Part shown: positions 24,736 through 39,900 of the stretch, piece by piece
Position numbering within the stretch: the stretch's first letter is position 1
Layout of the letters: the number at the start of each line of letters is the position of its first letter
Assembly: GCF_001659605.2 (NCBI RefSeq)
Contig: NC_035173.2
Coordinates: forward strand, 13,974,945 to 14,038,944
Origin: Manihot esculenta
Taxonomy: Eukaryota; Streptophyta; Magnoliopsida; Malpighiales; Euphorbiaceae
Direction: 5' to 3'
DNA: 64,000 nucleotides
Program-made: the position numbers and the translations under genes
Notes under the pieces: model-generated
What the model was told of the DNA's origin: nothing
Database searches by the model: none
Seen by the model: only the letters and a program-made list of their open reading frames with translations

Positions 24736-26089
24736 GATTTTATTAATTTTTGTTGAAAAAATTAATTTTTCAGAATCGAAAAAGAAATAAAAACATCAAA
24801 AGTTATCTTATATCACGTAATTCATGCATAATCACGTATTTTAAATGAATTATGCATATAAATTCATAGTCTAAGAGTTATTTTGAATTGTAGTGTTTTT
24901 CACCAAATATTTGAGTATGAAAATTGAACTGCAGTTCCACTTATCGTCCATTGAACTATTATTGATGGTTCTTTTTCCACACAAACGTGAAACATTATTT
25001 TCCAAAAAAAGATATTGGAGTAGCATCTACAAAGAGAAATTCTTATTTTTCTCTTGGCAGTATCCCATTCATAAAAAATATATATATTGATCTCATTCTA
25101 ATCTCTCTACCCTTCTATTTGGAAGGAAGGATTTTATAGAAATTTAATTTAATTAATTTTTTTAATTTAAATATTTTTAATTTAAAAAATTAAATTTTAT
25201 AAAAATTTATTTAATTTTTTTTTTTAATGAATCCTATCAAATGGTGGTCACAGAATTCAAATCACATAGAGTTTATCCAAGCACTCTAAGAAAATATGAG
25301 GAAGGGGTAAACAAAAGTGAGAGAGTTTTGATAGAGAGGAAAAACTTATGGAGGATAAAATAATAATACTAATCATAAGAGTTTTATGTGTTGGTCCCAC
25401 AACACATTCTCTTACTCTTCCTTTATCTCATAATTTTTATACCTTTTATTTTTTATATATATTAAAAATAATTTTTTTATTTATTTTTCAGTTATATTTA
25501 TTTTAAATTTTTATTAAATATAAAAAAATATTTTAAATTTTTTTAAAAATTAAATTAAATTAAATAGTATTATAATAGTTAATTTTACATATTATTATAA
25601 TATAAAAAATAAATAATAATTTTGAAATAATTAAAAAAGAAAAATAAATAAAAAATTATAGAATAGAGAGAATATTTATTTATTTATTTTAATTTTTTTA
25701 TATAAAATTTCAAATGAATTTTTAACAAAAAATACTGAACCTCATTTTTATAAACTTATATTTAATGGACTTAATTATGGGAAGCTTTTTCCTTCAATTT
25801 TATTTGTAGATTCAGTTTCGTGCAATTTACTATTTACTTCTTATTTAACTATTACAAAAGCCTAGAACTTTGAATTATTGTATATTATTTTTTAGATTTT
25901 TCTAATGATTTTTAAATTAAGTCGATTTTAGTATATATGCATACACTATTCCATAAAAGTTGTTATTACTTACCAGCAAAAAACTTGTATTACATGATTG
26001 CAAAATACAACAAATTATTACAATAAAGATTGTAGGAAAAATAAGTCATACAAAAATTAATCCTACTGTAATAATCTATTTAAGCTAAA
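24736..26089. other. AT-rich intergenic DNA, no gene seen
   Basis: Long A/T runs, especially 25130-25730. No frame longer than about 65 codons has protein-like composition, and no repeat termini were recognised. Confidence 0.6.
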
Positions 26090-26485
26090 CTTAATCATAA
26101 TATCCGCCTAAATATTAGGATGGCGTGAGATATACCTATAAGAAATTTGCTGTAAACATGAGTTAATATGCAATATAAATGTCACTGTTGCTCTAATTTC
26201 TCATGGCGAGAAACCTCAAGAATATTGGATAGCATTATATAAAACTTGTGAATCCGTTTTATAAATAATAGTCGATAGACCAAAAGTAGATAATAGCCGA
26301 TAAACTAAAAGTAGAAGCCAATTAGATATTTTCTAATATCGCTCGTGCTTCTCCTACTAAAGCTGACGAACACCAAACTTGTCTAGCTATACCATGTACA
26401 CTATGTCCTGTACTATTAATAATTATCACGGCTATCGTTGTAGAGGAAAATTGATCCGTTCAAGATACATCACAAGTAATTTAAA
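26090..26485 (-). pseudogene. RNase H-like (RVT_3) relic, probably from a LINE-related gene
   Basis: On the minus strand, two frames joined by a slip give the order KITCDVS, AVIIINSTGHSVHG, SSALVGEARAIL, KTDSQVL, YISRHPN and AD, with stops at several places. This is the series of conserved blocks of the plant RVT_3 RNase H family (D-based first strand, EA helix, (E)TDS, and the final AD). No intact frame survives. It could come from a non-LTR retroelement or a related domesticated host family. The flanking DNA is too decayed to say. Confidence 0.55.
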
Positions 26486-27800
26486 AATCTCTTTAGTATG
26501 GAAGAATTGTATATCATAAGCAACTGAGTAATCATGCACACAAGGATAAGGAACAACAAAAACACCATTATGCTATAACTACAAAAAATCAAGGGATATA
26601 CGAGATAAAACAGTCCGACAATTACACTCCATTTCTATATATTTTTCACAACAAATATAACAAAAAAAATTAATAAAAAATAGAACAGGCGATTGAGTAG
26701 ACAATCAAATAAGATCTTTTAACTTTATCTTCTCCAATTTCTTAAAACTTTAAACATGATGCATCGCTGAATGGCTTCCTAGAACACTAAGCCAAGAGGG
26801 AACTCTAAAACTCAACGATTTACTATTAGAACTCTCTATCCTTATATTTCTCTATCCTTATATTTTTCAAGCCCCATTAAAATTTCACTTTACTCTTTAA
26901 TCTTGTCTCCCCAATTAAGAGCCGCTGACACTAATAAAGATGAAAAAATATGGAAAGTCGAATGAGGGCGAAGAAAAAGAAAAAGAAGAGAAAGACAATC
27001 GATTAGTGAAATGAAGATTGAGGACCATAAGAGAAGAAGAAGAGGAAGAAAATGATTAGCATGAATGCATATTGCGGGAGAAAAAACATGAAAAATAGAA
27101 TGAATGGAAAGATTAAAATTAGCTTTCTTTAAGATTATATACAGTGTCGATTCGATTCGATTTGATTTAATTTAATTTAAAAACTGCTCAACTCTTATTA
27201 ATTTTTTTAATGAAAAAAAGTATTTGTGATTTTTCATTTAAAACTAACAGAATCTATTAATCAATTATTAACAAAATGACCAAATAATTATATTTTAAAA
27301 TAATAAAAAATATTTTAATTAGTTCTAAGAATTATGAGGACTAACTAATTAATTTCATCAAAATTTAGAGACTCCATAGTAATTTTTTCTAATTTTCATT
27401 GATATTAATGTTTCACAATTTCAAGAAATTTTTAATAGTTAAATCATGTAAATTAGTGTAGGAGAATTTAGTTGCATTTCTCTAATGGATTATTAAACTT
27501 ATGGCTTAAGTTGAGCCTCTCATCCTTCACGCTTGATGAATCTTGAAATCGCAGGCACGCCTGGATGACTTGCAAGACAATTGTGGATTTTCTTTTCTAT
27601 TGTAGCAATCACAGTGACTTTGCACCAAAACCATTCTTTTAAAAAGAACCTTTAAAAAATCTACATGCTCTTTAAACATGATATCAAGATTTTTAAAACC
27701 TTGAAAGAGTTTATTATTTAAAAAAAAAAAAAAACTTCTTCTAAAGGAAGGCTTGAAGAAATCGGAGTAAGATAAACCCAATGGATTCTATTAAAAGCTG
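26486..27800. other. Intergenic DNA upstream of the beta-galactosidase gene
   Basis: Mostly AT-rich. A purine-rich stretch lies at 26940-27060. I see no supported gene; the 84-codon frame at 27527-27781 (minus) is dominated by Phe/Lys runs and is not convincing. Confidence 0.5.
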
Positions 27801-27803
27801 TGT

Positions 27804-27826
27804 GAGAGAGAGAGAGAGAGAGAGAG
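27804..27826 (+). promoter_or_regulatory. (GA)n tract in the beta-galactosidase promoter
   Basis: About 11-12 GA units lie 118-140 bp upstream of the start codon. GA tracts in plant promoters are bound by BBR/BPC factors. The link here is inference from position only. Confidence 0.45.
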
Positions 27827-27878
27827 GGCAGAAGAAAAGATATTGGATGTGACCCAACAACCACTTATCCTCCAAATT

Positions 27879-27888
27879 CTATATATAT
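27879..27888 (+). promoter_or_regulatory. TATA box of the beta-galactosidase gene
   Basis: TATATATATG lies about 56-65 bp upstream of the ATG at 27944, leaving a short 5' leader that starts around 27910. Its spacing fits a class II plant promoter. Confidence 0.6.
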
Positions 27889-27943
27889 GTAACTGACACT
27901 TACAATATAAGGTTGAAAGAGAGCAAGTTAAGTTTGGGGAGAG

Positions 27944-30900
27944 ATGTTATGGGTATGTATAGGTTGGTTTATAGTGCTGGCAACGGTGGCTGCCGGAGCA
28001 ACAATGGCAGAAAGTGGCGGAGGAGATGTCGCATACGATGGCAGGTCTCTCATCATTGATGGGCAAAGAAAAATTTTGTTTTCGGGTTCAATTCACTATC
28101 CTCGAAGCACACCTGAGGTAAATATATACTTCACTTTCTGTGTGTGCTATAAATAATAGTATTTAAAAAAATTATTATTTAATTTTTATATTATAAAAAA
28201 ATTTATTAATTAATTTATTAATCTCTATTAATTTTAGTTATATGTAATTTAAAAAAATCTATTAATGATCTCTCAATTTTATAAAAAAATTTATTAATTG
28301 ATTCTTTCATATCTAAAAAATTTTAATTTTTTTTAATAATTTAGGAGTTTGTATTGATATCCTCATCTCATATTGTTTCTGTATTTTCTCTACTCTTTTT
28401 AAATTAATAAAATTTTTTTAAAAAAAAATTAATTAATTAATAAACTTTCAATAGAAAGAATTTTATTTTTTTATAATATTTAATTGTTATAATTAATAAA
28501 TAAATTTTTTAAAAGATATATTTTAATATATTTTTTAAAATTAAAAAATTAATTAAAAAAATTAATTTTTATTAATATTTAATTAAAATTAAGAATATTT
28601 ATTATTTAGTTTAATTGATCTTTAACTTTAAGATATGTATTAAAATATTTTTAAAATTTTAAAAAATTTATTTATTATTTTCAAATTTTAATTATTAAAT
28701 ATTAAAGAAAAATTTTAAATATTTTTAATATAAAAAATAATTAATAAATTTTTTTAAAACTTTAAAAACATTATAATGAATCAACTAATAATATATTTTT
28801 CCATATTATTAAAGATTAAATAGTGAATATTGAGTTTAATTAATAGATTTTTTAAAATTTTAAAAATATTTTATTATTTTTTAAAATTAAATTAATAATT
28901 ACTAAATAATATTTTTTTTCTCAGATTATGAAAAAGTTAACTGCAACGATTAAAATAAACGCAGGTTCTATTACATCACGGGTAGGGTATAGGTGTTGCC
29001 GCCTTGGCAGCTGCCAGCAAAAAACAAAATAGATGTCAAAGTTATTCAACATAGTCACGGACACACTAACAGCTAAAAGAGTTCTCCCTAATAAATTTGG
29101 GTCTTAGACAACATCAGAACAATTATCGTGTAAAACGTTATTTTCCGAGATTAACTAATAAAATTTAATTTAATTTTTCTATTTGTGTATTCTTACACAA
29201 GGTTTGATGTAACGAAAAAATAACTTGGATACAAAAAGTAAATTTTTGTAAAAAAAAAAGTAAATGATGCTTTTATAGAAAAAAAAATATGAAAGTTGTT
29301 TTTATCATTTAGTCACAATATTCAAAAAATAAAGAATAATAATATCTTTATGTATAGAAAACATTTTTTTAGATTTTTTTTCAATAAGAATTACAATAAA
29401 ATTTTTTTTTCTAGATGGATTAGGAGATGAGATGCACAAATTTAGCTATTTAAATTGACTTAATTAATTTAAAATAAGTCCAATAAAATACTAAAACTCT
29501 AAAATAATAAAATGAATCTAAGTGCATTTTGGTCATAATAGGCTATATGGGCAAAACATGTGCTGCATACTCCAAACGGGTTGAAGTTCATGTATTACGG
29601 CTCTTTGCTTTCTTTGGACTCTTTTAATTGATTTTCAAGTCCTTTAGCAGGTCTTGTGTGTTGCAAACTTGATCCTTCCATTGCTTGTTTATTTGCAAAA
29701 TATCGTGAATAATCGTTCGTGAATATTTCCATACTCTCCAAACATAGTTTTCATCTTGAATACCTTTTTTCCACCTATAATAATTTGATATTGGATAATA
29801 CGAAAGTTCTTTTCAAGTTTCTTAGCTAGCATCTTTGAAAATTCTTAGAGCTCTCATGTGCCTCAGTTTGTTTAAAAGTAATCCATAAACTCCTCCCTCC
29901 TCAAGAAAATTAGTCCACAAATCAACATAATAATGACAAAAGGATTGATGTAAACATATTCATCTTCATATTGCTTGTTATTACAACAATTGTACTGGCA
30001 ACTCGGATATCTTGAAATTAATTTAGTAAAGTGCTTTCTATCTCATCTCCTTAGATTTCTTCTGTATGACAATATTTGGATTTAGAATCACATTCTTCAC
30101 TATTTTTAAATTGACTTACATCATTATTGACGATTTTTTCATTCTCTTTTTAGATAACTCTTTTCAAGGTCTTCATAAAATCACCAAAATGTTTTATGTA
30201 TTTTTGAAAAGATTCATTGAGCTTCCTGCTATCTTCTCTTAATTCATTGTTTTCTATTCTGCTAAAAATTTCAAAACACAAACAAAAGAAAACAAAGGTT
30301 GAACCTCACATTCTCCTTTACGTGTTTCTCTCGAAAGGCAATTTCGCTCGTGTTTTACTCACAAATTGACTTTTACCCTCTTATGAACTCACCACTCAAG
30401 TCTTTTTTTTTTTTTTTCTCAATTATTCAACTTATGAGCATTACATTTCAAAATATATAAAAAAGAAAATAATAAAATTGCAATAACAGATATCAAATAA
30501 TGATATTCTAAATAATAAAAGAAAAAATAACAAGAAAAACTTTAGACTTGTAAAAATTTCTAGCAACTAAAATTAGCAATTTTGGCCAAGGTATATGTCA
30601 AATAGATTCTAAAGTTATCCTTTTTCTTGCCTTCAACTTCAAAAATGAATTTCAAGAAGTCTCTTTTATTTTTCACAATTTGTTTTTTAAGTTTTTTTTT
30701 TTTTCCTTTTTTTTTGCTAAAAAACTTATAATAACATGAAATTGAAAAGTAAGCTAAGCAAACAAGAAAACAAATATAATAGCAACTATAATTATAAAAT
30801 TGAAATTAAACAAGATAACAATTAATATAGATAAATAAGAATTTATCTATGACCTATGTTTTAATATCAATTGATGCGGAATCCCAGATTAATAATGCAA

Positions 30901-33900
30901 TATAAAATCCCAACACACAATAATATCAAGTTACACATTAAGGTCAATTCTCAAACATTCTATTACACCATTAAATAATGAATAAACAAGAAGGTAGATA
31001 ATCGAACTAGAAAATAATAGTGAAATCGCCACAAAATTACTAATCTCGATAAGATGTTAATTCTTGATGCAACACAAAGTTAAACAAAATTCTCACTAGA
31101 ATTTTATTAAACAAAGAAATAATTATTCATAAACAAGTCTTAATTTGTGGTTGACACTTAGATTGGTTTTTATAACCTTCTAAACCCTAATCCTAGTGAT
31201 AAAATGATTAATTTCAATGTATAAAAGATTCTTAGTTAAACGGTTAAACCTTCCTCAATACATATTACAATAAAAATCTTTTTCTTAAATGAATTAGGAG
31301 AACCTTTTCTCCTTATGGGCTGCAAGAATTTAGCCATCTAAATTGAGGCTAATTAATTTAAAATAAGTACAATAAAATACTAAAACTCTAAAATAATAAA
31401 ATGAAATGTAAGTGTATTTCGGCCATAATGGGCTATATAGGCAAAAAAGGTGTTGCATTCTCCAAATAAGTTGGAGTTCATATATTACAACTGTTTACTT
31501 TATTTGAACTCTTGTAGTTGATTTTCAAGTCCTTTGGTAGGTTGCCATGCATTCCAAACTAGATTATATCATGAATAATCTTTCATGAATATTTCTGTGC
31601 TCTCCTAACATAGTTTTCATCTCAAATATCTATCTTCCACCTATGATGATTTGATATTGAATGATTCCAAAATTAGTTTCAAATTTTCTAGCTAGCATCT
31701 TTGGAGATTCTTGGAGCCCTTGTGTAGTTTGTTTAGAAGTAATATCCCCTTATACACACATCAAATAGCTATAGCATTCAGTTAGTTTAGTTTTAAGTCG
31801 AATCAAATTAAATTGTGCAAGAGTTGGAAAGGGAGTGAACATTTGGTTGATTCAGTTCAAAATAGAATTAAACTGAAAAAATGAAAAACTTATAATTTTA
31901 GTTTTTATGAAAACCGAACCAAATCGAATTGAATCAAATCAAATTGAATCAAATTGATCTGATTCAATTCGATTCGATTAATTGGACTTTTATTTTTTAC
32001 ACATTATTTTTAATGTTCTAAAATTTAATTGAAGTATGTCAATTTTATTTAGTTTGATCCATATTTTATCAAAACGATACAATATTATAATAAATTAGTT
32101 GAGTTCAATTTTGTCAAATTTTTTTATTGAAATCGAACTGAACCAAATCAAATCTATATTTCTAAAATTTTTAAAATTAGAAAACGAATCGAACCAAAAA
32201 ATTATAAAATCAAATTAAAATTTTAATTAATTCAGTTCCACCAATTATTTCAGTTTGAACCTAGAGATTTTGAATTTTGCTAAGATTAATAAATTAGGGG
32301 TATCTTTGGTAAATCATTAAACATGAGCTGAAGTACAAAAGGAAAAGATTTGGAATACTGGCTACTGGCATCTTTAATGAGCTCTTTAAATTTGTTGGTT
32401 TAATTTAGGAATGACAACAGGTTGAGTTTTTGTGAGTCGTTTCTCTATCCAAACACTATTATAATGATTTAAAATACTATGTAATTCAATTTTGTTAATA
32501 ATTTAGTTAAAAGGCAATTATTATTATAACATATTTTAAAAATAAATAAATAAATAAATATTACAGATGTGGCCGTCTTTGATAGCCAAAGCCAAAGAAG
32601 GGGGACTAGATGTTGTTCAGACCTATGTGTTCTGGAATCTCCACGAGCCCCAACCTGGAGAGGTGAGTAATTACTATATACATATATATACGAGTCCGCT
32701 GTCTGAAATTTGTAATTGTGGGAGTGGCAGTATGATTTCAGTGGAAGATATGATTTGGTGAAATTTATAAGGGAAATACAAACACAAGGTCTTTATGCCT
32801 GCCTTAGGATTGGACCTTTCATCGAGAGTGAATGGACTTACGGGTATTTAACTAATTAATTAATATGAATATAGGTCATTTTCAATTTTATATAAAGAAA
32901 ATAAATGCCTTATTATTATTGGTTTTCAGGGGTTTACCCTTTTGGTTGCATGATGTCCCTGGCATTGTTTATCGATCAGACAATCAACCCTTCAAGGCGT
33001 GTGCACCTCCCTAGCTTCTCTCTCTTTCTATTTCTCTAAATTTATATATACACATTGATTATTAATTTTCCTTGTCTTTTATTCAGTTTTACATGCAAAA
33101 TTTTACAACAAAAATAGTCAACTTGATGAAGTCCGAGGGTTTATATGCTTCACAAGGAGGTCCCATAATCTTATCACAGGCAAGTAGAAATTAATGAGAA
33201 TTAATAGAAAAAAATTTTGTATTTTTTTTCAATTAAAATTTAATTTTTTAAAATTATTCTAATTAATTTTTACCGTATTTGTATTCTTAAAAAATTATCA
33301 CGTCAATATCATATAATAAAATTTAAAATTAATCGTAAAAAATCTCTAATTTATTTTTATTATAATTTCACCCAATACATATATCTATTTTTTTTAAAGT
33401 CAAACTAAATATATTTATCGTTGTTTATATAATTAAAAACTTATAAAATTATCATCAAATTACTTTTTCTATTATTAAATATATTTAAAAATTATTATTC
33501 ATATTATTATTTAATTTTTTATATTTTTATCGATAATTTTATAATAATAATTTACCTTGATCTTATTTTAACTAAAATCATTATCAATCTATTTTTCTTG
33601 AATCTATCTAATATATTTTCTATTTAACATTATTTTTAAAACTATAATTAAAAAAATAATTTTATTAAATACATAACTAATTGTGTTGTATTAAAAATAA
33701 TTTAAAATAATATTTAATAAGATTCAGTTTAAAAATATTCAAAATAATAAAATAATTTTTTAGAATATTTTTTAAATTATTTTTTAATTTCAAATATAAT
33801 ACTAATCCACCACATTTTTTAAAATTATACTAATATTTAGAATAAATTTTTAAAAAATTAATAATAATCATTATCGATTTAAAAAAAACATTATTCTTTT

Positions 33901-36900
33901 AATTTTATTGTAATTTTATTTAAAATTTTTAAATTATTATTAATTTTGCTCTAAAATTAATTAAATTAATGGATATGTTAACGTTTCATTAATTTTACGA
34001 GAGAAGTGACAATTCTATTAATTTTTAACGGTATAAATAACAGTAGAATACAATTAAAATAATTTTAAAAAATTATATTTTAATTGATAAAAAATAAAAT
34101 ATAATTATAATAAAAAATACGTTTTTTTTATCATTTACTCAATTAATAATGACTTGACCTATTTTTATAATTTTTTTATAGGAGTATGTAATTTCAATCA
34201 AGCTATCTCTTTAAATTTAGTTTCATAAAATTCAATGGATTATCGGAAATTAACTAACATTAAATAATATTAATAAATAAAATAATACAGATTGAAAATG
34301 AATATGGAAATATTGAAGCGGCTTTTGGAGAAAATGGAACTTCATATGTCCGTTGGGCAGCAAAAATGGCGGTTGACCTACAAACTGGCGTGCCGTGGAT
34401 TATGTGCAAGCAAAACGATGCTCCTGATCCGGTGGTTGGCTTCTCCCACTTCTTTTTAATTCTTTTACCTGCCTTAATTTTTTTAAGGAGCTCAAAGTTT
34501 TGCAGATTAATACATGCAATGGGATGAGATGTGGTGAAACTTTTGGAGGGCCTAACTCACCAACAAAGCCATCACTTTGGACAGAGAATTGGACATCATT
34601 GTACGCAATCACCCTCTTAAATTCTCATTATTAATTTATTTTTACTCAAATAACATATTACCAATTCAGCTATCAAGTGTATGGAGGAGAAGCATACATA
34701 CGATCAGCTCAGGACATTGCGTTTCATGTGGCTCTTTTTATTGCAAAAAATGGAAGCTACGTGAACTATTACATGGTACGCTGAACCAATTAATCCTTTA
34801 TTATGAATATATACGTTATATGATTAATTGTGATAAAATAAATAAATGAAGTATCACGGTGGAACGAATTTCGGCAGAACAGCATCAGCTTACGTCATAA
34901 CAGGTTATTACGATCAAGCTCCCATTGATGAATATGGTAGGTTGTGTATGGATAATTGTTTTAATTTTTTTTTTTTTTAAAAAAAAAGAAGAAAAACTAT
35001 TTAATTAATGCATCAGAGATTTTTTTTTTTTTTTTTCTAAATGAATAATACAGGTTTAATCAGGCAACCCAAATGGGGCCATCTTAGGGAGCTGCATTCT
35101 GTGATCAAGTCTTGCTCTTCAATTTTACTTGAAGGAATGCAAACTAATTTCTCATTGGGTCCACTTCAACAGGTGAGATGAAAGCATAACTACTAAACTG
35201 ATCTCTCCGACCATAACCACCTTAATTAATTTGGAGAAATTATATGAATAGGAGAACCAATTGCATATTAATTTATCATTGGATTTATTTCCATGTCAAA
35301 TATTGATGGAACAGGTGAGGATGAGTAGTATTCGGTTCAAATCAAAAAAATTAATCGAATTGAATTAATTTAAAATTTTGATTTAGATTTTTATTTATTT
35401 CGGTTTAGTTTGATTTTTAATTTTAAAATTTTTGTTATTTCGGTTCAATTTAGTTTTGATCTGAAAAAAATCGAATCGAATCGATTAGTGATAATAGTAT
35501 ATTATTTTCAATAATTTGGAGAGATCAGATCATATTAAAATTAAAATATTTTAATTAAATTTTAAAATATTAAAAAAATTAAAGTGTAAAAAATAAAAAA
35601 ATTTATTAAAAATTCAAACCGATCAAATCAAATTAAATCAAACCGGTTCAGTTTGATTTTTGATCAAAATCGATTCGGTTTGATTTTTATAAATACCAAA
35701 ATTTCGATTTTCGATTTATTTCACCTAATGCTCACCCGAATCAGTCATAATTTGGCAAAGTGAAGTTGGGTCAGATTAAGCATGTTTGAAATTCCCAGTG
35801 AATTTGGTCAAGTGTGTAAATCCATCAAAATTTTTTACTTCATTTCTTCATGAAATTGAAAGCAGGCATATGTTTTTGAAGCACAAGGAGCAGGATGCGC
35901 TGCATTTCTTGTGAATAATAATTCAAACAATGCAACTGTTGAATTTAGAAATAAATCGTATGATTTGCTTCCAAAGTCCATTAGTATTTTACCCGACTGT
36001 GAAAAGATAGTCTTCAACACAGCTAAGGTACGTACCTAATATTCTTGCATTTCAAAAAAATTATTATTTTTTTAAAAAAAATTTGTAGAAAATAGAAAAT
36101 AGGTCTATATTTCTTTGTTTTTGTAAGCACAGGTAAATGTAGAGTCCAACAAAAGAATCATGACATCAACTTACAAATTGAAGGATGTTGATAAGTGGGA
36201 AAGTTATAGAGATGTTATTCCCAACTACTCAGATACCACAATAAGATCAAATAGTCTGTTGGAGCAAATGAATTCAACCAAAGATAAATCAGATTATCTT
36301 TGGTATACTTTGACCTTTCAACCTAATTCCTCTTGCACTCAACCTCTACTCCATCTTCAGTCTCTTGCACATGTTGCCTACGCTTTTGTCAACAACAAAT
36401 TTGCAGGTTACTTTCTACCATTCTCTTTCAAAAGTTGGAAGTGCGATTTCAACACGCTCAGCAGTGAAAATGTTTTTGGTTCCAGGGTCAGCTCATGGAA
36501 GTAAAAATGACAAAGGTCCATTCATTATGGAAGTGCCGATAGCCTTAAACGACGACGGAATGACCAATAATATTTCTATTCTGAGTGTTATGGTTGGATT
36601 ACCGGTAAAATTAATTAATAATATCAGCTGGTGTGCGTACTTTTAATTAATTAATTATTCAAAAACAACTAATTTTAATAAGAATGGTTGAAGGATTCTG
36701 GAGCTTTTTTGGAGAAGAGGTATGCTGGATTAACAAGAGTTGAAATTCAATGTACTCTAGAAAAGGACTTGTACAATTTTACTACCGATTACCAATGGGG
36801 ATATCAGGTTAGTTATCAAACTATAGGAATCTGATGTTGTCGGTTTTTATTGTAATAATTTTTTATTATCCACCATTGTTGCAGGTAGGAGTGGTGGGAG

Positions 36901-39900
36901 AGAACTTACAAATATACAAAGGTGAACTTTTGGACAGTGTTGATTGGTGGAAAGCTGATTTCTCCACTGCTCAGCCGCTTACTTGGTTTAAGGTACATAA
37001 ATTAATTCTCCATGTTGATAAAGGACTAATTAGACTCTGTCAAGAGTGTTAATCAATATCGTTTGGCTAAGATAGGTTAAAAGAAACAGTTTTATCGAAA
37101 ATTTTCAAATATTGAAAAGTAGATTTCTAATAGTTAAAGGATGTTATTTATAATACAAACAAAACCCTAATATGCAAAATTATGAAAATATCTAAAATAT
37201 CTAAAAAAATAATTAAAATACAAAATTGACCCCTAAACAATAAAATTTTCATATCGAATTTTGTGACAGACCTATGGCTTTCGTCACACTTTTGAAAGTC
37301 GTGTGTCTCGAATTTCTCTTTTCGAAAAACTATCGTGGATTTCGGTCGGACGTCGGCAGCAAAAATTAGATTCGATCAAAGTCTGCCGTAAAATCTAAGA
37401 TTAGTTACTTCATGTCATATATATTTTTGTTGAATCCCATCTCGTTGATAAAGCATCCACTTCAATGAAGGGAAATAGCCTTCAAAAGCATCCACTTTCA
37501 ACTCTATTGTAGCCTTCCATCTTGGATATTTACTTGCTTGAGAATAAGATATAGGTTCACTAACGAGTGAGATGTTGTTGGCAAAGGAAAGGTGATTTGG
37601 TGAAAATTGGTAACCAGAGGCGGTGGCACTGGCAACAAAGTTAGTGAGCCAAGTAGATTTGGAAATATTTCTGTGTGATCTTCTAAATGGCAGCAGAATT
37701 GCTATCAACATTCATCCCATTTACTAAATTCAACTGCCTTCCATATCTTCTCAACAACCCGATCTTGATTCTTTCCAACTCCATTTTCACAAGTTACATT
37801 CTACATAAAATGTACCGTTTCACTTAATGCCACACTTCTTTTCTATTCAAAACTTTTTTAATGCAGTCACTCTCTTACTTATTGCATAACGCACCGTTTA
37901 GCTTTATCTTCAACCTTCGGCTCAGAACACAGGAACACATGATTTGTGGATTCAATTCATTTTCACTTCTCAATTAAAAATAAATGGTACTACATACGTT
38001 TACATCTCCATATTATTTAAAATCCATCCATTAAATATTTAATTTAAAAATTGAATGCCTAAATTTATAAAACTAAAAATAAAATAGTTATATTTCTAAT
38101 AATTTATCAAAAAATAATAAAAAAAGCTCTCATGTGGCTTATGTTCTGCTATATCTGCTTTTAAGTTTTCATTAAATGTAGTCTAAATTTTTACGAAATG
38201 GTAAAATTATTGAGAATGACTTTGTTATTTTTATAAAAATTTAAATAATGGTAAGGAAAATTTAAAATATAGTTAATAATAAATATGACCTAATAATTTT
38301 ATGTCTGAATTTTAGTTGTCAATTTAAAGCATAGTCTGAATATTTAAATAGGCCATCGGTAACATAATAATTTTATATTTAATTATTATAATCTATTATA
38401 TATATATATATATATAAAGCTGGCTCAGTGAATAGGAAAATAATTTTTTTTATTATTAATTTTTTTTAATTTTTTTTAAATTTTTTATTGATCTACTTAT
38501 ATATTTATTATTGGTAGGCGATTGTTTTAACAATCTACATTCGTTTAATTTATCTTTTGATTTTTTAATAAAAATTAATTTGCATTTTATTTATTAATTT
38601 TATCCTGAAAAAGATATATATATTTGTGTTATTACGTTGGGTTGACATAAGTTTAAAGTGTTATATTTTTCTTTCGTGGAGATGTAAATTTATTTATTTA
38701 TATGAAAAATAAAACATTTAAATTTTTTAGCACAGTAAAACCAACAACAAACTTATAAACGCTAGAATTTAAGAAAATTTATTAATCATATGGATAGTGA
38801 ACGTATTGATGCGGCCATAAAATAAAGTTGTGTTGTGATTGGCTAGACCTACAAGAAAGAGAACCTGAAGTGGTGGGTGTACACGGCAGCCACTCCGACA
38901 CTCAAATCAGTATATTGGAGAATAAGGCGGATGTAATGAATTGCTTAGAACTTGAATAGTGTAAGAATTGCGTACCTTTACCTTTAAGATCATTTCCATT
39001 TTATACTGTAAGAAGATGGGGATAAATATAACATTTCCTGATAATTCGATGATGATGTGGCCGGCTGCGTGATAAGAGATCTCGTCTAATTGACTGGTTC
39101 GGGAACCCGTGATTACAGGCGTAACGAAAGCCCACTGGATTGTGCCTGCTAATGGTAACTTTATACTAAGAATCGACCTATCTTGGGGAGGGCAAGTCTT
39201 GGTAATGAACCAGGTGTTAAGGTATTCAGATCTTTCTTTCCTTGGATGAGACCCACTTATCAGCTCCTTGTCACGTGGACTTGTTTTGTGGTGATAGCTC
39301 ATGTCTTACTTTGGGCAACTCTTGTACCGCATTAGAAGCCCCCAGCTAGTCTTTGATTCTTCGAATTCGAAGGTGATGATTTATTTTTTCGATCTGGAAG
39401 ATGTGGCATGATTTGGTTGGTCTTCCCTCTTTGCAGCGTTTTGCCTGCCTTTGCCTATAAATGATGATTGTCTTATTTCTCGAACCATTTGGCGAAGCTC
39501 GTAGCTGCCTTGCCCATCTTTTATCCTCTCCATTAGGGACTGAACCTTCTCTTCATATTTGACAAGTTTCAATTCTCGGATTTTAAATTATCTCTAGCAC
39601 TGATTAACAACCAATTGTGAGTTATTAAAAATGGTAGATTTTTGTATAATTAGTTTTTTGATGATTCTCGGGACCATTATTACAGGCTCTTACTCGGCTA
39701 TATTGTTGGTAGTGTTGAAGGCGAGTTTTATCGCATATCGAAGTTTTATATCGATTTGAGACTGCAACAAGATTCCGATTGCAGAACCCCCGGCTCCAAA
39801 CAAGCTCCATCTTCCCAAACCTTCTACTCCTCCATAGTTGATTCAGGGGATTCCGAAGGTTCTAACGGCGGAGTCATTTTCGCGATAAAATCAGCTATTG

